From Schistocephalus solidus (lineage: Eukaryota > Platyhelminthes > Cestoda > Diphyllobothriidea > Diphyllobothriidae): 64,000 nt of DNA. The notes under the pieces were generated by a model that was given only the letters and a program-made list of their open reading frames with translations, searched no databases and was not told the origin of the DNA. How positions within the stretch are numbered: the stretch's first letter is position 1; the number at the start of each line of letters is the position of its first letter. The stretch is from contig WEDG01001491.1 in NCBI GenBank assembly GCA_017591395.1, positions 1 through 64,000 of the forward strand. The letters are read 5' to 3'. Positions 11,376 through 22,572 of the stretch are shown piece after piece. Made by a program: the position numbers and the translations under genes.

Positions 11376-13000
11376 ATATGGTTATAAAAGGCCTATGCAT
11401 ATTTCTGTCAACAATTCAATTGAATTGAATTTTGTTGTAGGCTTAATTTCCAGAGGGTTTGACCATTCAGCTTTCGATTCCAGAGCGGAAGTCAGGATGA
11501 ATCTCACAATTGCTTTAGTAGTCATGGTGCTGCACATGGCGATTTTCCCTTTCAAGGCAAAAATGCTCCCTTATGGGGTCGTTGGCGACGACTGGCATTA
11601 AATAAAACTATTATTATTATAAAATACGGTCGGTATTCAAGTAGTCGTTAATAGAATGTTTAGACAGGTTTACGCATTGTCTTGCTTCTCGTTTCTTAAA
11701 AATACATGGGTTCACAGTGCTCTCGAATTTAAATTAGATGCTCGTTAGTGTCGCCACCTGCTTATATCAGGTTTATTAAGTAAGTTTGATCTGTGTGTGG
11801 TCCCTGGTAGCCACAGGAAGTTTGACTCCATATAATTACTGAGACTATTGCACTTGGATATACAATCGGCGATCACGGTTGCCTGTTTGATTCAGTTTAG
11901 CAACCATAGGGTTAAATTTAGTGGATCATTTGTTAAGGCATTAGAGGTTGCTGGAATGTCATTGATCGTTATTTAATTGTCAATCTTACTACAGAGCAGA
12001 TACTCTCGAAGATAATTGGCAACTCGTGAAATGCAGTCAAACGTTCACGTGAACTTAACAAATATTTACAGTTCACGTGAACGTTTGATGAGGGTGCTGA
12101 TGCACGGTCAAATTTGCGACCTCTGTGAATATGAAGTTAAACATAGCGTCGTGCAGAGTTCAATCATCTTCTTGCTTCTATGGGTATTTTGGCAGACATA
12201 AAACGTGCTTTGCCAACCTTTCATAACTTTTGTTTCAGTTATTACTGCTTCATTCTGCAGCATATAGCTGTTTTGCCTCCGTTTTGTCGCCTATATGTAT
12301 ATTTTTGCGATGGCCAATGGTGATTGCTTTCATTGCTGGTTCGAACCGATCAGTGGTCTTAGTTTATTTGTAAACGCCAATTCATCCAATCAATATAAAA
12401 TATCCGCAACTTAGTATTAGAGGCGTTGGCTGCCAGCATACTCTTTCCCTGCAAGTATTCCGTTCCGGTCTTACAGAAGGCCGAGCACGAGTCTGTTGGT
12501 GAATACAGATGGGTTAAATTATTCAAATTTATCTGATGGCATTTGTATAGGAGCCGTACAACCTGCACGTTTTACTGTGAACAGATAATTTTCTTGGATT
12601 GATTCCTGTTGTTCCTATAGGAAGAAAACGCGTTCATCACGCTTAGTGGGTTTTACCACTTCTAGCTGCGTGTTTGTGCAACCCACAGTCAAGTGAATAA
12701 GCCATAATTATCGACTCATTTAATGCAATTTCGTATGCATTATAGTTGCCCAGGTTTGCGAACCTCGTCCAAGTGACTCAGTGAGCTGAGTCAAATGATG
12801 TGGCAATAAAGCGGAGGTATACAATTTTGACCACAATAAAGGCCTAACAATTCACAAAACACTTTAATTTGCATTTTTGATCCGCCTTCTCCGCTTTAAG
12901 TTATCAGACGCGAATGCAACAATCATTTAAACATTCTTTCCAACCTTGTGTTTCATTGTCGGTTATTTAAGCAGTTATGTGAGCCATTGACGGCTTCACT
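11376..13000. other. No gene recognised; contains one strong hairpin
   Basis: AT-rich unique-looking sequence. Short open frames (11395-11601 plus, 12016-12201 plus, 12359-12568 minus) show no domain and no splice context that I can support. The only structured element is the hairpin at 12037-12088, listed separately. Confidence 0.5.
12037..12088. repeat. Perfect 19-bp inverted repeat (hairpin)
   Basis: TCAAACGTTCACGTGAACT at 12037-12055 is exactly complementary to 12070-12088, with a 14-nt A/T-rich loop. Each arm also contains the palindrome GTTCACGTGAAC, which holds an E-box-type CACGTG. It could be a palindromic protein-binding site pair, a small-RNA hairpin or a relic of a terminal repeat. 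There is no coding evidence. Confidence 0.8.
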
Positions 13001-13019
13001 ACCTACCTACCTACCTACA
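12998..13019. repeat. (ACCT)n microsatellite
   Basis: Five perfect ACCT repeats (ACCTACCTACCTACCTACCT-like) just downstream (3') of the minus-strand PLE at 13101-14139. Confidence 0.9.
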
Positions 13020-13100
13020 TATATTTATATCGCGTTCATCATCTACTGAAGAAGACGAAGAAGAAGATGGGGCAAGTTTATGGACCAAATTGTATTTGTA

Positions 13101-13140
13101 CTGACGTTTCGAAAGCCTTCTCGCTTCCATCACCAGAGTA
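13101..13140 (-). ncRNA. Hammerhead-ribozyme-like motif at PLE A end
   Basis: Read on the minus strand the order is TACT, CTGGTGA, a GGAAGC/GCTTTC stem II with GAGAAG loop, then GAAAC GTC AGTA. This fits a minimal type-I hammerhead: stem I TACT/AGTA, core CUGANGA, stem II, GAAA, short stem III and GUC cleavage site. One core base (A6) is G here, which would be expected to abolish or weaken cleavage. Penelope-like elements are known to carry such ribozymes in their terminal repeats. Confidence 0.65.
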
Positions 13141-14139
13141 TGGTGTTTACTGCTCCTGGTGGTCTTGAGTTAGTCAATCTTGCCGCGGGCCTCGTATTAT
13201 ATCCATGGTGGATGCGTGAACTTTGACCTGCCCGATCGCTGCTTTCCTCCTTAGACCTCCCCGAGGTTGAATGCCGGCGGGCTAGCGTGACCGCTGGCCC
13301 CTTTGGAGCCGTCGTAGGTTTAGGCAAGGCAGCGTGCCTGTTGGCCTCCCCCACGTCAATCAGCGGACTGATCAGTCTTTGCTGCTCTCGTAAGTTGTTC
13401 TCCGTTTTACAGGCGCATTGGTGAGACAGTGTTTGACTTTGGTCATGTGACCTTCGGCCGCCACCCCGCTTTTCTGTGAGCGAGGGCTCTCGGTTCCCTG
13501 GGCTCGTTTGCCTTATTGGCCCTGGCCGAACTGATCCGAGCCTTGTACGAAGCGCCTGGTAGGTGGGATGTAAGTATATAGCTCGGTGGAGTGTGCCAGT
13601 CGAGGACCAACTCTTGAGCACCAATCTGGCCATCTTCTCATTGGCTCGGCCAATCATCCTCGTTTTCTCAAAGGCAAAATCGTGGTTCAGCTGTTGTGCG
13701 GGACCATAAACAAAAGACAACTTGTCTTTGCGGTTGATTGCAAGTTGGTGTTCATGCAACCTTGTGCCCAGGCGCTTGCCCGTTTCACCAACATACCTTG
13801 CATCCCAACCTTGGCATGGTATGCTGTAGACCACTGCCGATTGTTCTGTTACTGGTAGCGGGTCTTTGTGCTTCATGACTATCAGACCACAAGTCCACGA
13901 GCTCATATATATACTTTACATCCGGGAGGGTTCACCAGTCTGTTGCTTTGGACGCTTGGAAATACCTGTTTTTTAAAATGTTGGCGTCGCATGCATTGAC
14001 GCACAAAGTCAGGAGGATATCCATTTTGTAAAAATAATTTGAAAATGTATTTCATTTCTGTTCGATATGATTCTTCATCGGAATAGTGAGTTTTTGCTCG
14101 ACTTATCAAGCTGTTAACAGAGCTGCGTTTGTGAGACAT
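13101..14139 (-). mobile_element. Penelope-like element A, 3' part with GIY-YIG endonuclease
   Basis: The minus frame 14139-13903 encodes the RT C-terminal/linker region (HKRSSVNSLISRAKTHYS, then QNGYPPDFVRQCMRR). The frame 13906-13130 encodes a GIY-YIG nuclease: AVVYSIPCQ gives the GIY-like strand, ARYVGETGKRLGTRLHEH the YIG-like strand and catalytic Arg helix, and ATYQALRTRL-like residues the tail. Family knowledge: RT plus GIY-YIG is the signature of Penelope-like retroelements. The copy is 5'-truncated at about 14140, where it abuts SINE sequence, and has no YVDD core. It ends in a hammerhead-like motif at 13101-13140. A C-terminal extension rich in R, S and P (about 130 residues) follows the nuclease. 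Confidence 0.85.
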
Positions 14140-14159
14140 GAGATGGCTTATATGCCGTC

Positions 14160-14275
14160 ATCAGCCAACATAACCACCCCCAGGTGCTGCCGCGTCCGAG
14201 TCTCGAACTTGCAACCTATTGGTTAGAAGTCCAACGCTATACCATCTACGCCATTAGCTCGTTTTCTTGCCGGTT
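14160..14275 (-). repeat. tRNA-headed SINE, head only, minus strand
   Basis: Read on the minus strand, TGGCGTAGATGGT (14241-14253) fits the Pol III A box and AAGTTCGAGAC (14200-14210) the B box. GTTGGACTTCTAACC marks an anticodon-like arm between them. After the head, GGCTGATGACGGCATATAAG is the family's body start. PLE A coding (MSHKRSS) follows immediately. Confidence 0.65.
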
Positions 14276-14379
14276 TCAATCAGAAATATTAAGAATGGTA
14301 GATGGGCACTCACCGATCGGTTACAGGACTCACTCGCCCCGTTGCGTTTTACTTCTAACCAATAAATCACGAAATCCTA

Positions 14380-14935
14380 CGTCGGGCGCTGCTGCGCCTC
14401 TGGTTGTTTATGGGTGGCTGATGACGTCTAATAAGCCAGAAATGTCCATTGCAGTCTCCCTTGTTCTTATCGAAATACCATTTTGCCTATATCACTAGCC
14501 GCTCCACGGCTGTTGGCAGGGCTCTAGTATGAGTCCCCAAGACCCACCGGAACGAGTAAGCCCTGCAAGCGATCTTTGAGTGCACATTTACCATTATTAA
14601 TATTTCCGATCTAAACCAGCAAGACAAAGAGCTCTTGGCGCAGTGGGTATGTCGTTGGACTTCTAACCAACATGGCGAGAGTTTGAGCCTCGGACACTGC
14701 GCCACGTGGGGTTGGGTATGGCTGGTTGATTACGGCTAAGAAACCAGTCGGTAATATCTTTCTGCCTATATCACTAGCCACTCTGCGGCTACTGGCGGGG
14801 CTCTATAATGAGCCTCAAGGCACAATGGGACGAGTGAGTCATGTAACCGATCGGAGAGCTCTTATCTTCCAGTATATAATGCACAATGAAGCAATAAAAT
14901 TTAGGGAACTGACGAGACATTTTTAAACCAATATT
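14380..14935 (+). repeat. tRNA-headed SINE copies, plus strand
   Basis: A partial SINE body (GGTGGCTGATGACGTC at 14416-14431, then CCAGAAATGTCC) is followed by a fuller copy. In that copy the A box TGGCGCAGTGGG lies at 14636-14647 and the B-box-like GAGTTTGAGCC at 14679-14689, and the body GGGTTGGGTATGGCTGGTTG runs from 14708. The body matches the array family at 27285-31150 (GGGATTGGGTATGACTGGCTG), so the two are subfamilies. The copy ends near the TTTATT run at 14935. Confidence 0.7.
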
Positions 14936-15016
14936 TTATTAGAAAGCCAAGAAAACAAGCAGAAAGTTGTAATAACAAGCAGATGGATGTCACATGAAAG
15001 CAATCTTATCAAAATA

Positions 15017-15148
15017 TCACAAGGGAAATCGCTTCTGCATATTCTCCAAAAATCCAACCGTCAGCTCGAAGGCCTCTTCCATATAAGCGATCTCCTGGGC
15101 GAGAGATCGTAGTTCCTCTTGCGACCCTTCGGTATCTTTTGTTAAGAG
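15017..15148 (-). CDS. Candidate terminal exon, coiled-coil-like C-terminus
   Basis: A 44-codon minus frame ends with TGA at 15017-15019 and encodes a charged helical peptide (EELRSLAQEIAYMEEAFEL, then FLENMQKRFPL). A possible acceptor AG sits at 15149-15150. AATAAA on the minus strand (14935-14940) lies about 77 nt beyond the stop, as expected for a poly(A) signal. It is probably the last exon of the TRPM-like gene or of a gene directly downstream of it. Joining phase 0 from the exon at 15936-16022 keeps the frame. The homology is not diagnostic, so assignment rests on position and phase. Confidence 0.45.
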   Translation of the reverse strand, partial: LLTKDTEGSQEELRSLAQEIAYMEEAFELTVGFLENMQKRFPL

Positions 15149-15531
15149 CTTGTTTTTCGGAAACAATGATACAAGATTACGGTGAAAAATAGGGAAAAAA
15201 ATGAGATATCACCTGACAGCTCTCTAAAATACTAAACATTCGCTGACACCTAACAAATAATCTAATGCAAGAGGGCAACCGAGGTGCAGAAATTCCCTGG
15301 GCAAGCGATTAGTTAAGCCTCTGCTTGCTGTTTTGGTTAAAAGCGTGAATTTGACAATAAAAGTGACTGCTTTTGACAGTGGGCACAAAATAATATGAAA
15401 ATACTAAACATTAGCGTGCCAGCAAAACCGAAATTGTCATAACGCGTTAGTTTTTCCACGTGCCTGCATTGCCATAACACGGCAAAATGCAATATCAAAA
15501 GATCTAATCGTTGGGCGGTACCTTCTTTGAC

Positions 15532-15629
15532 CTCTTGCGAGCTCGCAGATGTAATAATCCCCTATCCGGCTTGGACACTGTTTTCTTCTGACTGCACTTC
15601 TCAAAGCCTGACGTCTGTTGCCAATTTAC
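15532..15629 (-). CDS. Candidate alternative exon, basic
   Basis: An open minus segment of 98 nt starts after CTATCCAG and stops before GTCAAA. It encodes a Lys/Arg-rich stretch (FEKCSQKKTVSKPDRG, LHLRARKR). It leaves two bases over, which does not fit the natural frame of the next candidate exon. It may be a cassette exon or may not be real. Confidence 0.25.
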
Positions 15630-15935
15630 CTGGATAGACCGAAGAAAACCCATCTGTTGCGGCAAAAATTGAACTTAAAGGACCAGAGTAAGTACTTTGG
15701 CCAGCTCTTGATCCACATCTTTGTCACTTCCCGTTAGGCGGCAAAGTTGAATGAAAGTACACTATTCCTAAACTGAAATAGTAAGCGACAATGACGGCGC
15801 ACAACCCAAAAGGCGATTTCTCTAAGAGGACTTATGCTATACGTACGCTGTTGTTGCAATTAATGCGTACTGCCTCTATCAAAATGGAGTCCAGTCAGTT
15901 AACTCAAATGATCAGAGGCATTGATGGTCACGCAC

Positions 15936-16022
15936 CTCCACTGTTTGCTCTTCTTCCGGGCCCGCACTTTGGCATTTACAATCGCAGAAGACTGACTCGT
16001 ATGACATCAGGAGTCCAGGGAT
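15936..16022 (-). CDS. Candidate C-terminal exon of the minus-strand gene
   Basis: An 87-nt minus segment flanked by AG (16023-16024) and GTGCGT (15930-15935) is open in phase 0. It encodes IPGLLMSYESVFCDCKC followed by QSAGPEEEQTVE. It would join in frame to the preceding exon if that used the GTACGC donor at 16639-16644. No family match. Confidence 0.35.
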
Positions 16023-16545
16023 CTTGACATCGATTAAATGTCGCAATCCGTCCGTAGAACCATCAACCATTTCGCGGAAACCATTGGAGCAACGTCCATT
16101 TGGTCGACTATCTCATCTGTATTGTGTCCACTTAGCCGAAATTGGACGCCAAAATAAGAGAAAGGGATCGCTTTTTCAAGGTACAGGACACTAATCACGA
16201 GATGTACCTTCTCTCAGTCAAATCTGACGCTTAAAAATATTTTCGTTTCACAGCTGCCATAGAAATATCGATTGCTTTGGTGACAGCGCTTCCCCGAGAC
16301 ACTATGTTAATTGGATTATAATAACCAGACTATATCAGGATGAGAGAGGGAGATCAGTTGACTTCTATCACCAACCGTGCTGGGGCAAATCTGATAGCGT
16401 CAAAACCACAAAACCCCCCTTCCCGACCATCCACCCATCGACCCATGAATGGCGAGCTTAAGTAGAATGGACGAAAATGCACGGCCCTGGTTAAAACCGG
16501 GCCGCAGATTAGAGCGAAGGCTCCTACTAAAGTGTCTCTTCAGCT

Positions 16546-16817
16546 TCAATTCGAAGGCGGCATCATTGCGTTGGTTGGTGAAGTAGGGTGTAAAGTACAC
16601 GAATACGACTGAGATGTAGGTGGTGAACATTCTGTCTTGCGTACAGTGGTGACCAATCTCATGAAATGTGGGCCGAAATTGTCAGATTCTTTTTTGACTT
16701 GGAAGGATGACATTATAGGCGTGGACATATCGATTATCCTGCTGCAAAGCACGTTTTCTTCGAAAATAATTCTTTTAGTTTTGAAAGGTTTGTGTGTCAA
16801 TTCAAATAGAATCGTAC
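16546..16817 (-). CDS. TRPM-like gene, C-terminal exon (possible terminal)
   Basis: After the acceptor AG at 16818-16819 the exon begins with two bases completing a Gly codon left by the exon at 20227-20321. It is open for 90 codons to a TGA at 16546-16548. It encodes THKPFKTKRIIFEENVL, IIDMSTPIMSSFQVKKESD, then a Ser/Thr/Pro-rich tail. No domain is visible. An internal GTACGC (16639-16644) would make a shorter, phase-0 exon (16645-16817) that joins further exons at 15936-16022 and 15017-15148. Both endings are possible. Confidence 0.6.
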
Positions 16818-16849
16818 CTGTTAGCTTATTAATACTGTGACCATAACTA

Positions 16850-18330
16850 TGTCCGATGATGGGCCCAAGTGAGAATGCGAAACATTAGGCTAAAAGAGTA
16901 TTGTTCAAGCGATCGCATTTTTTCCGTTTTTTCTTCTTTTCTTATGGTGTATTCAGCATGGCCCACATTCGTTGTAATATTTTATAAGCAATATGTCATA
17001 TCTTTTCGTGGCATAGTTTACCACACGATTTTCTCTAAATGAAAATATACAGTTCGCAGTCTCTTAACCTTTTCCACAAATGCACCGACAAGTCGATCAC
17101 AAACATACTCGGAGATGGAGACACGTCCTACATTCAAAAGGTGTCATTTTCAAAGTATACAATTTGAAGAAAGTCTGATTTGCTGTAAATAAGCGCTTTC
17201 TTTCTGTTAAATATATTTAACTTCGAAAAACTACTGGGAAATGTTTGTACTCTAAAATAGGCCACTTATTTCCGAACGTGGATCTTACAGGCTGCCGAAA
17301 AGCAGCATATTCATAAGTGGGCATCTTAAGGTAACCGAAATAACTTTGGGATTATGCTGTACGATAAGCTATGCGACAACTACACTTAAGTAATATTTTT
17401 GAATTGAAAACGCAGATATGAATTTTTGTTTGCACTTATGCCAGACTGTTAGAGCCTCGCTTAAATGCGGCAGGACTCTAGGAAGTATTCGAAAGTGTGC
17501 ATGGTGAATTTAACAAGATTTTCTAAAAGTTATTAAATGAAACTATGGGGAATTTATAAGATCTTATCAACCAAAAAACAGTGAGAAAATGGCTAGGGTA
17601 TTTTAATTTGAAAACCCTCTTGGGAAGATCTTACCCGCTTTTGCCGCAGAAATCGTTCCTGTGCGGTTTCTGCAAGTTAAAAGTGTGCAATTAGAAAACT
17701 TTTGCCTTCCAGGGGCTAGTAACTGTAAAAGTGTCAAATTTGGTTCAAACTACAGTCATAAATTCAGTGGATTATATTTTCGAGGGAGAAGTAGGAAGTT
17801 AGGAGAAAATATGTTTGTACGAGGACATGTGACGAATTATAGTTTGCGGCCATACCATTGTGCATAATTTTAAATACATAGTTTCAACAAACCAGATTTC
17901 CATATGGCGCTTATTTAGATAAACCTGCAGCTTAATTATGATGGCCCATATCATTCAAGAAACATATAAACAGTCAATGCAAGAGGGTTGAAATACTACC
18001 CCGTTTTAATTTGAATGCATCTTTGGATAACGACAGTATTTTCATGCGCTAGCGAAAGACAGCCATAAATCGTCATCACGGTGCATGCACTTGTTGATTC
18101 TCCTGTCATCAGCACCGTGCCTCGTCGTTTTGAATCACAGACATCAGCACGGACGCCGGCATAGACAATCTCAAGTTCACACCATTCTTCTTCATGCTAC
18201 TGTTACGGCATTACGCAATACAATTTCAAATGGATCAACTAGTTAGATTGCCTACGATGCCATCTATCTTTTAAGCGAAGTCGCAGCCGATAAACTAACA
18301 TATGCTACCGGTAATTCAACAAAACATGTA
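16850..18330. other. Intron-like AT-rich sequence, no gene seen
   Basis: The interval between TRPM C-terminal exons is AT-rich with scattered short frames (17661-17867 plus is the longest) and no domain. No repeat family was recognised until the LINE remnant beginning about 18420. Confidence 0.5.
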
Positions 18331-18419
18331 TACTCACGGTGACAGCGACACCACAGCAAGCTTTACTGTTCATCGTTGCCCCACAGAGTGTAAGAGGTGA
18401 TTTGATAGTTTCATCAGTC

Positions 18420-20010
18420 TTTCGTATCAAGATAGATTTACACATAAGTAGAATCTTCAATTCTGCTCGATTCGAAGATGTTTGCCCATTTTTCGTGACA
18501 TTGCGCGACGTACTTCAGTTCGTGTGGACCCAACAATTTTATGATTGATTTACAAGAGGTTGAGAGAGGTCTCCAGTGTATGCTTATATCATCATTAACG
18601 TCCGCCTTGTCTGCGAGCGCTCGCAGCGAGTTAGGTGTAGAATACTCGTTTGGTCGGACGCTCATTACACATTCCTGCGACGTGACTGTTGCTGCATCTG
18701 TCTCGTCTTTGTCTCACGGAGCGTAAAGGGTGATTGGAGCATGGATAGATTTACAAAGAGGCCGACATGCACGGAATCTAATGTATCGTAACCCTCATCG
18801 AGCAGCCGGCTAAGACGGTGACAAGACAACCGGAATCGGCCTCTATTGCGCTGTCTGACAAGGTTCTGTAGCTCGGCTAAACGTGCCACACGACCTGGTC
18901 CCGAATCCAAATTTTGTAGGTTACATCAAAACATCTTCTCACCTAGGTGAGATGCGCATTACTTGATATATGACGTTTTGCTAGTCATACCGGTGCTTCC
19001 AAAGCGCATTATATTCTTGGTTCATGAGCGACGCAAAGTAAGTTACGGAAAGCTGATTTGTATGTGCGCTTTGTGGAGGGAGTCTGGTAGCCTATCGTGT
19101 ACGAGATGGAGTGTTGAGCTTCAGACTGGACTGTGTTATTTTACCGAGGATTTTCATCGATGCGCATATGGTTGAGCATTGCTTGAAGGTCAAAAGAGTG
19201 TGACGGGCATATCGGATGTTCAGCCCCTGGTTTGTATCACTATGGATTTGCAAGTATCCAGAAGCAGCTATTCTGCTGGCTTTGAAGATGGCTGCCCAGT
19301 TTTCGCGACATTGCGTCATGTTCGTTGATTCTTTGGGAGACCTCCACAGATTTTATGATTTATTTGCGAGCGGTTGGGAAAGGGCTCCAGGGTATGCTTA
19401 TATCGTCATTATCGTCCATCCTGTCTGTAAGCCCCTACGCGAGATAGGCTTATACTAGCCATTTGATCGGACGCTCGTTACATATCCCACGATGAGACTG
19501 CGATTTCATCTGTCTATGCACGACGCAGATACTGTAAAACGCTGGTAACTGGGAGCCAGCTTCAACTTCAAATTTAACTTCCATATGCTCCGGAGGTAGC
19601 TGATATATAAGTTACCGACTATCCTGGCTGGATTGGCTGGCTGTGCAACCTCGTATCCGTCTTGAGCGGAACGCTGAAGACGCCACTGAACAACCTAAGT
19701 TTTGTGCCTTGAAAGACACCAAAGCCATTCTGCATGAACTGCTAGGACCACTGCATTCTCCACGTTAATGGTTAGACCGAAGTTAGAACAACCACAGGCG
19801 CATATATGCGCAGTCCGTTACCTGTACTCTTCCAGTGCTCTAAAAGGTACGCGATCATCGACGAAGTAGAGATAGTGAACATTGGCATTAGAAATTGTCG
19901 AAGACGACTTCAGGTGTGGAGCTTTATCGAGTTATCGATCGTTGAGGTTGATTCCCGAACGTTTCTGAATATAGGCGTCAATAAGCATGGCAGAGAACGT
20001 TAGATTAAGG
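18420..20010 (-). mobile_element. Decayed RTE-like LINE, minus strand
   Basis: Minus translation around 20000-19620 gives FSAMLIDAYIQKRSGINL, then YLYFVDDRVPF (the FADD box as FVDD, about 19855-19866), then a TINVENAVVLA-like block. This matches the RT at 52449-53351 in order (FADDCALNT, then a TVNYSQNG-like segment). Stops and frameshifts are frequent. Within it, 18420-18700 and 19240-19515 are diverged direct repeats of each other (shared GTATGCTTATATC and GATCGGACGCTC-like strings), so the 3' part is tandemly duplicated. Confidence 0.6.
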
Positions 20011-20226
20011 AGGGTGGGAGAAGGAGAGGCTGAAATCAGTGCATTTTGGTAAAAAAAATGAGTCTACAGCCTTCCCTATTTTCATCCTACATATATTTAT
20101 TTTTTTTAAAAATTTGCGGCGAAGTTGAATAATTAAAATTACCGGCATTAAAACTGAGCTTTAGGCTAAAGGCGTACAATAGATAAACCATGACGTAGAA
20201 TGATCAAGACTAAAACTCTCTTTTAC

Positions 20227-20321
20227 CCTGAAACTGGTCTTCGAAGGCTTCTGGAACGTTTCGCATAGGCAGTTGACGGACAAATCGCTCTGATTCCTTA
20301 AAATTGTCCAAGTGGTCCAGT
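20227..20321 (-). CDS. TRPM-like gene, C-terminal helical exon
   Basis: 95-nt exon with acceptor AG at 20322-20323 and donor GTAAAA at 20221-20226. It encodes LDHLDNFKESERFVRQL and NVPEAFEDQFQ. The leading base completes a Glu codon from the exon at 21014-21260, and one trailing base is completed by the exon at 16546-16817. The acidic amphipathic helix suits the TRPM C-terminal coiled-coil region. Confidence 0.7.
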
Positions 20322-21013
20322 CTAAAAAACAAAACATTTACTGCCTAGATCACCCGAGCTTTGGAAATATTAACGAAAGAGTAGGTATTTTACTTGGCCT
20401 TCTGCAGAAGTAGAACCTAGACCGTTTAACTGTCCATCCAAGAAAGTATAATTGTTCATAATTACGTTAGCTTCTTAAAGTTCCAATGAAAGCTCTAATA
20501 AGTTGACTTGAGCCGCCAAGTTTTACGCATGCTAATTATTACCACGAATCAAACATCTGAGGAATAAACAACGATAACCAGCAACATGCGTGCATGGAGT
20601 TATCCCGGAATTTATGCTCACGGAATGAAAATGGTTGTTTGTCATTATGTCTTGAAGCTTCAGTTTAGGAACCACACACACCTTCGCAAAGTGCCAAGTA
20701 ATAAAAATTGGAATTTTTTACACGGTCACACATGAAAAATTATGTAGCCTCAGTTAGCCTCCAAATAAGCAGTGTCTACTCAATGACTTCAAATACACCA
20801 GCCATGGCTTGTTTAACCATGTCTTTGCTGGCGGCGACCGTTTAACTGGGTGCCGTTTCGAGCTCAAATCATTCTAGAATAGCAGACTCTTACGTCGTAA
20901 GTGATTGCCTGCACCTTTGTGTATAATTTAGTAGCTAAGTAAATTTTACTTTTTAGAAGATTTTAATGGTTAAGCATGATTGGTTTTGTACTGATCCAAA
21001 GGTGAGCACTTAC

Positions 21014-21260
21014 TCGCAGTTCATTTGGGTGAGTTTTGCTGAAAGTGTCGCCTCTTCCGCCTCTTTCCTCCTTACTAGTATTGCCTCCCGGCAGTGGTCC
21101 TCCAGCATGTAGCGCCTTTTCAGAAGCTGCACTACCGTTTCAGGCAACACATCTGATCGCATTGCTTCCGGCTTCTCTGTTAGCTCGAGCTCACCATACA
21201 TATATAAGCGACTGAGGAAGGTGTTTTTTCTTTTGTTTCCCGATTTCTTCATTTCTTTAT
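21014..21260 (-). CDS. TRPM-like gene, C-terminal charged helix exon
   Basis: 247-nt exon. A long pyrimidine tract ends in ATAG (acceptor AG at 21261-21262), and the donor GTAAGT occupies 21008-21013. It encodes KEMKKSGNKRKNTFLSRL, then LTEKPEAMRSDVLPETVVQL and YMLEDHCREAILVRRKEAEE. It is highly charged and heptad-like at the end, as expected for the rib/coiled-coil helices of TRPM channels. Entry phase matches the previous exon (1+2) and exit phase the next (2+1). Confidence 0.75.
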
Positions 21261-21380
21261 CTATAAATTTGGAGACCATGACAAGAAAATAACGGAATGA
21301 CTTTAACGCAGATAAGATAATGCCGTAAACAAGCATTTTTCAAAATACAGATATGTTACACCAACAAATACTCAACTCAC

Positions 21381-21535
21381 GTCTCGCTATTTTCTCTTTG
21401 ATGAAGCGCTGAAGTTCACACGAAACACCTAATGGCCATGGCCAAATTTCCTGATGATGAAACGACTTCGTTACATAAAATCTGTTGCGCTTCCAAATAC
21501 CATTCGCCTGTTGCGTGACATTATCGAAGATATAA
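21381..21535 (-). CDS. TRPM-like gene, TRP-helix exon
   Basis: 155-nt exon after TTTCAG with donor GTGAGT. It encodes YIFDNVTQQANGIWKRNRFY and VTKSFHHQEIWPWPLG, matching the TRPM pattern S-x-YN-V-x6-WK-x-QRY followed by a Pro-rich turn. The TRP helix follows S6 and couples gate to cytosolic domains. The leading T completes a Ser codon (ALF-S) begun in the S6 exon, as in TRPM family proteins (IAMFS). The basic WKRNRFY stands where family members have WKFQRY. Confidence 0.85.
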
Positions 21536-22205
21536 CTGAAAGGTCAAAGGTTGAAGTGAATTTTCTGGCTGTTCGTAGCAAATAAATAAGAAGTGATCAT
21601 TCCACCTTTCAATATGTAAAAACTACTTGTCGCTCGGCCATCACCTGTCAGAAATCTAGGCTCAGGTTGCAAGGCAAAAAATCATATTCCTCGTTCGAAA
21701 GAGAACTAATCGATTAATCCAACTTCCAGGTGACCCTAAGTATTCCAAGCACAGCAAGTGGGTGTGGTACCATGACTCGATTGGTGGAACGCATAGTTTA
21801 ATCGCTGACAAAAATAAAGTTCACCTTTTGATATTTTACTGTCTGCGATTGGGCCAAGTCTGAATGACGACCACATATATGACAGAAGGGATGATTCTAG
21901 TTTGTCTTGGTTTTGTCAGTAATAATCATCAGTTAAACAAGTTCATACGAAGGGAGTTTACGTTTCAGTGAAAAGTACGCCAAATAGGACAATGAGCCTA
22001 ACAATCTTATGCGTTTGAATATACCTTCTCCTACCGTTCGATAACATAACTCCTGCCGATGTTTTGACACTCATGGTTTGGAATGGAAAGTGTTAATGGA
22101 CAGATTATAACTTGAATGTGATGGACAAGCTCTCTATGAGGGATAGAACCCTTGGAAGTTATAAGCCCCCTACCTATGGCAAATGCTAGAAGTTAATGTA
22201 CTTAC

Positions 22206-22341
22206 CTGAATAGGGCAATAAGCAGATTCATAATTAGTACACCCATGAACATGACATAAACAGCCACCAAGATTGTCGTAAACGCATTTGGCATTGGACA
22301 TTCGATGCCAACTTTTAACACTGGACAGTTTTCGTTTCCGT
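22206..22341 (-). CDS. TRPM-like gene, outer pore and S6 exon
   Basis: 136-nt exon with acceptor GCGTTTAG and donor GTAAGT. It encodes NENCPVLKVGIECPMP, a short pore turret with two Cys, then FTTILVAVYVMFMGVLIMN and LLIALF, the S6 gate helix (family: NILLVNLLIAMF). Two bases at each end match the neighbours. The turret is shorter than in vertebrate TRPM proteins I know. Confidence 0.85.
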
Positions 22342-22572
22342 CTAAACGCAAGAAAATAGGTACGCAAAAGTACGGTTAATAAAATACAGCAACCTCAGTT
22401 CCGATGAAAGGTTTAAAAGAAACAGTGCAAAGGCACGGCTTTGGTTGATTGCGGCAAGTAAAATGTCAACTACTTTCCTTATTAGTTGATGGTTCAAAGG
22501 GCATTATGGAAATCCATAGAACTGATCATTTAATGGAATAAATATTACAAGGATCATCCCGACAGGACGTAC

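Larger units (their letters stand above)
13906..15012. repeat. Composite PLE+SINE block, copy 1
   Basis: This segment recurs at about 25150-26281 in the same orientation. It holds the PLE RT C-terminus (minus), an abutting minus SINE head, a plus SINE tail, a full plus SINE and about 80 bp of A/T-rich sequence ending in ATGTCACATGAAAGCA. The junctions are shared by both copies, so the whole composite was duplicated after assembly. Differences are mostly point changes. Confidence 0.85.
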
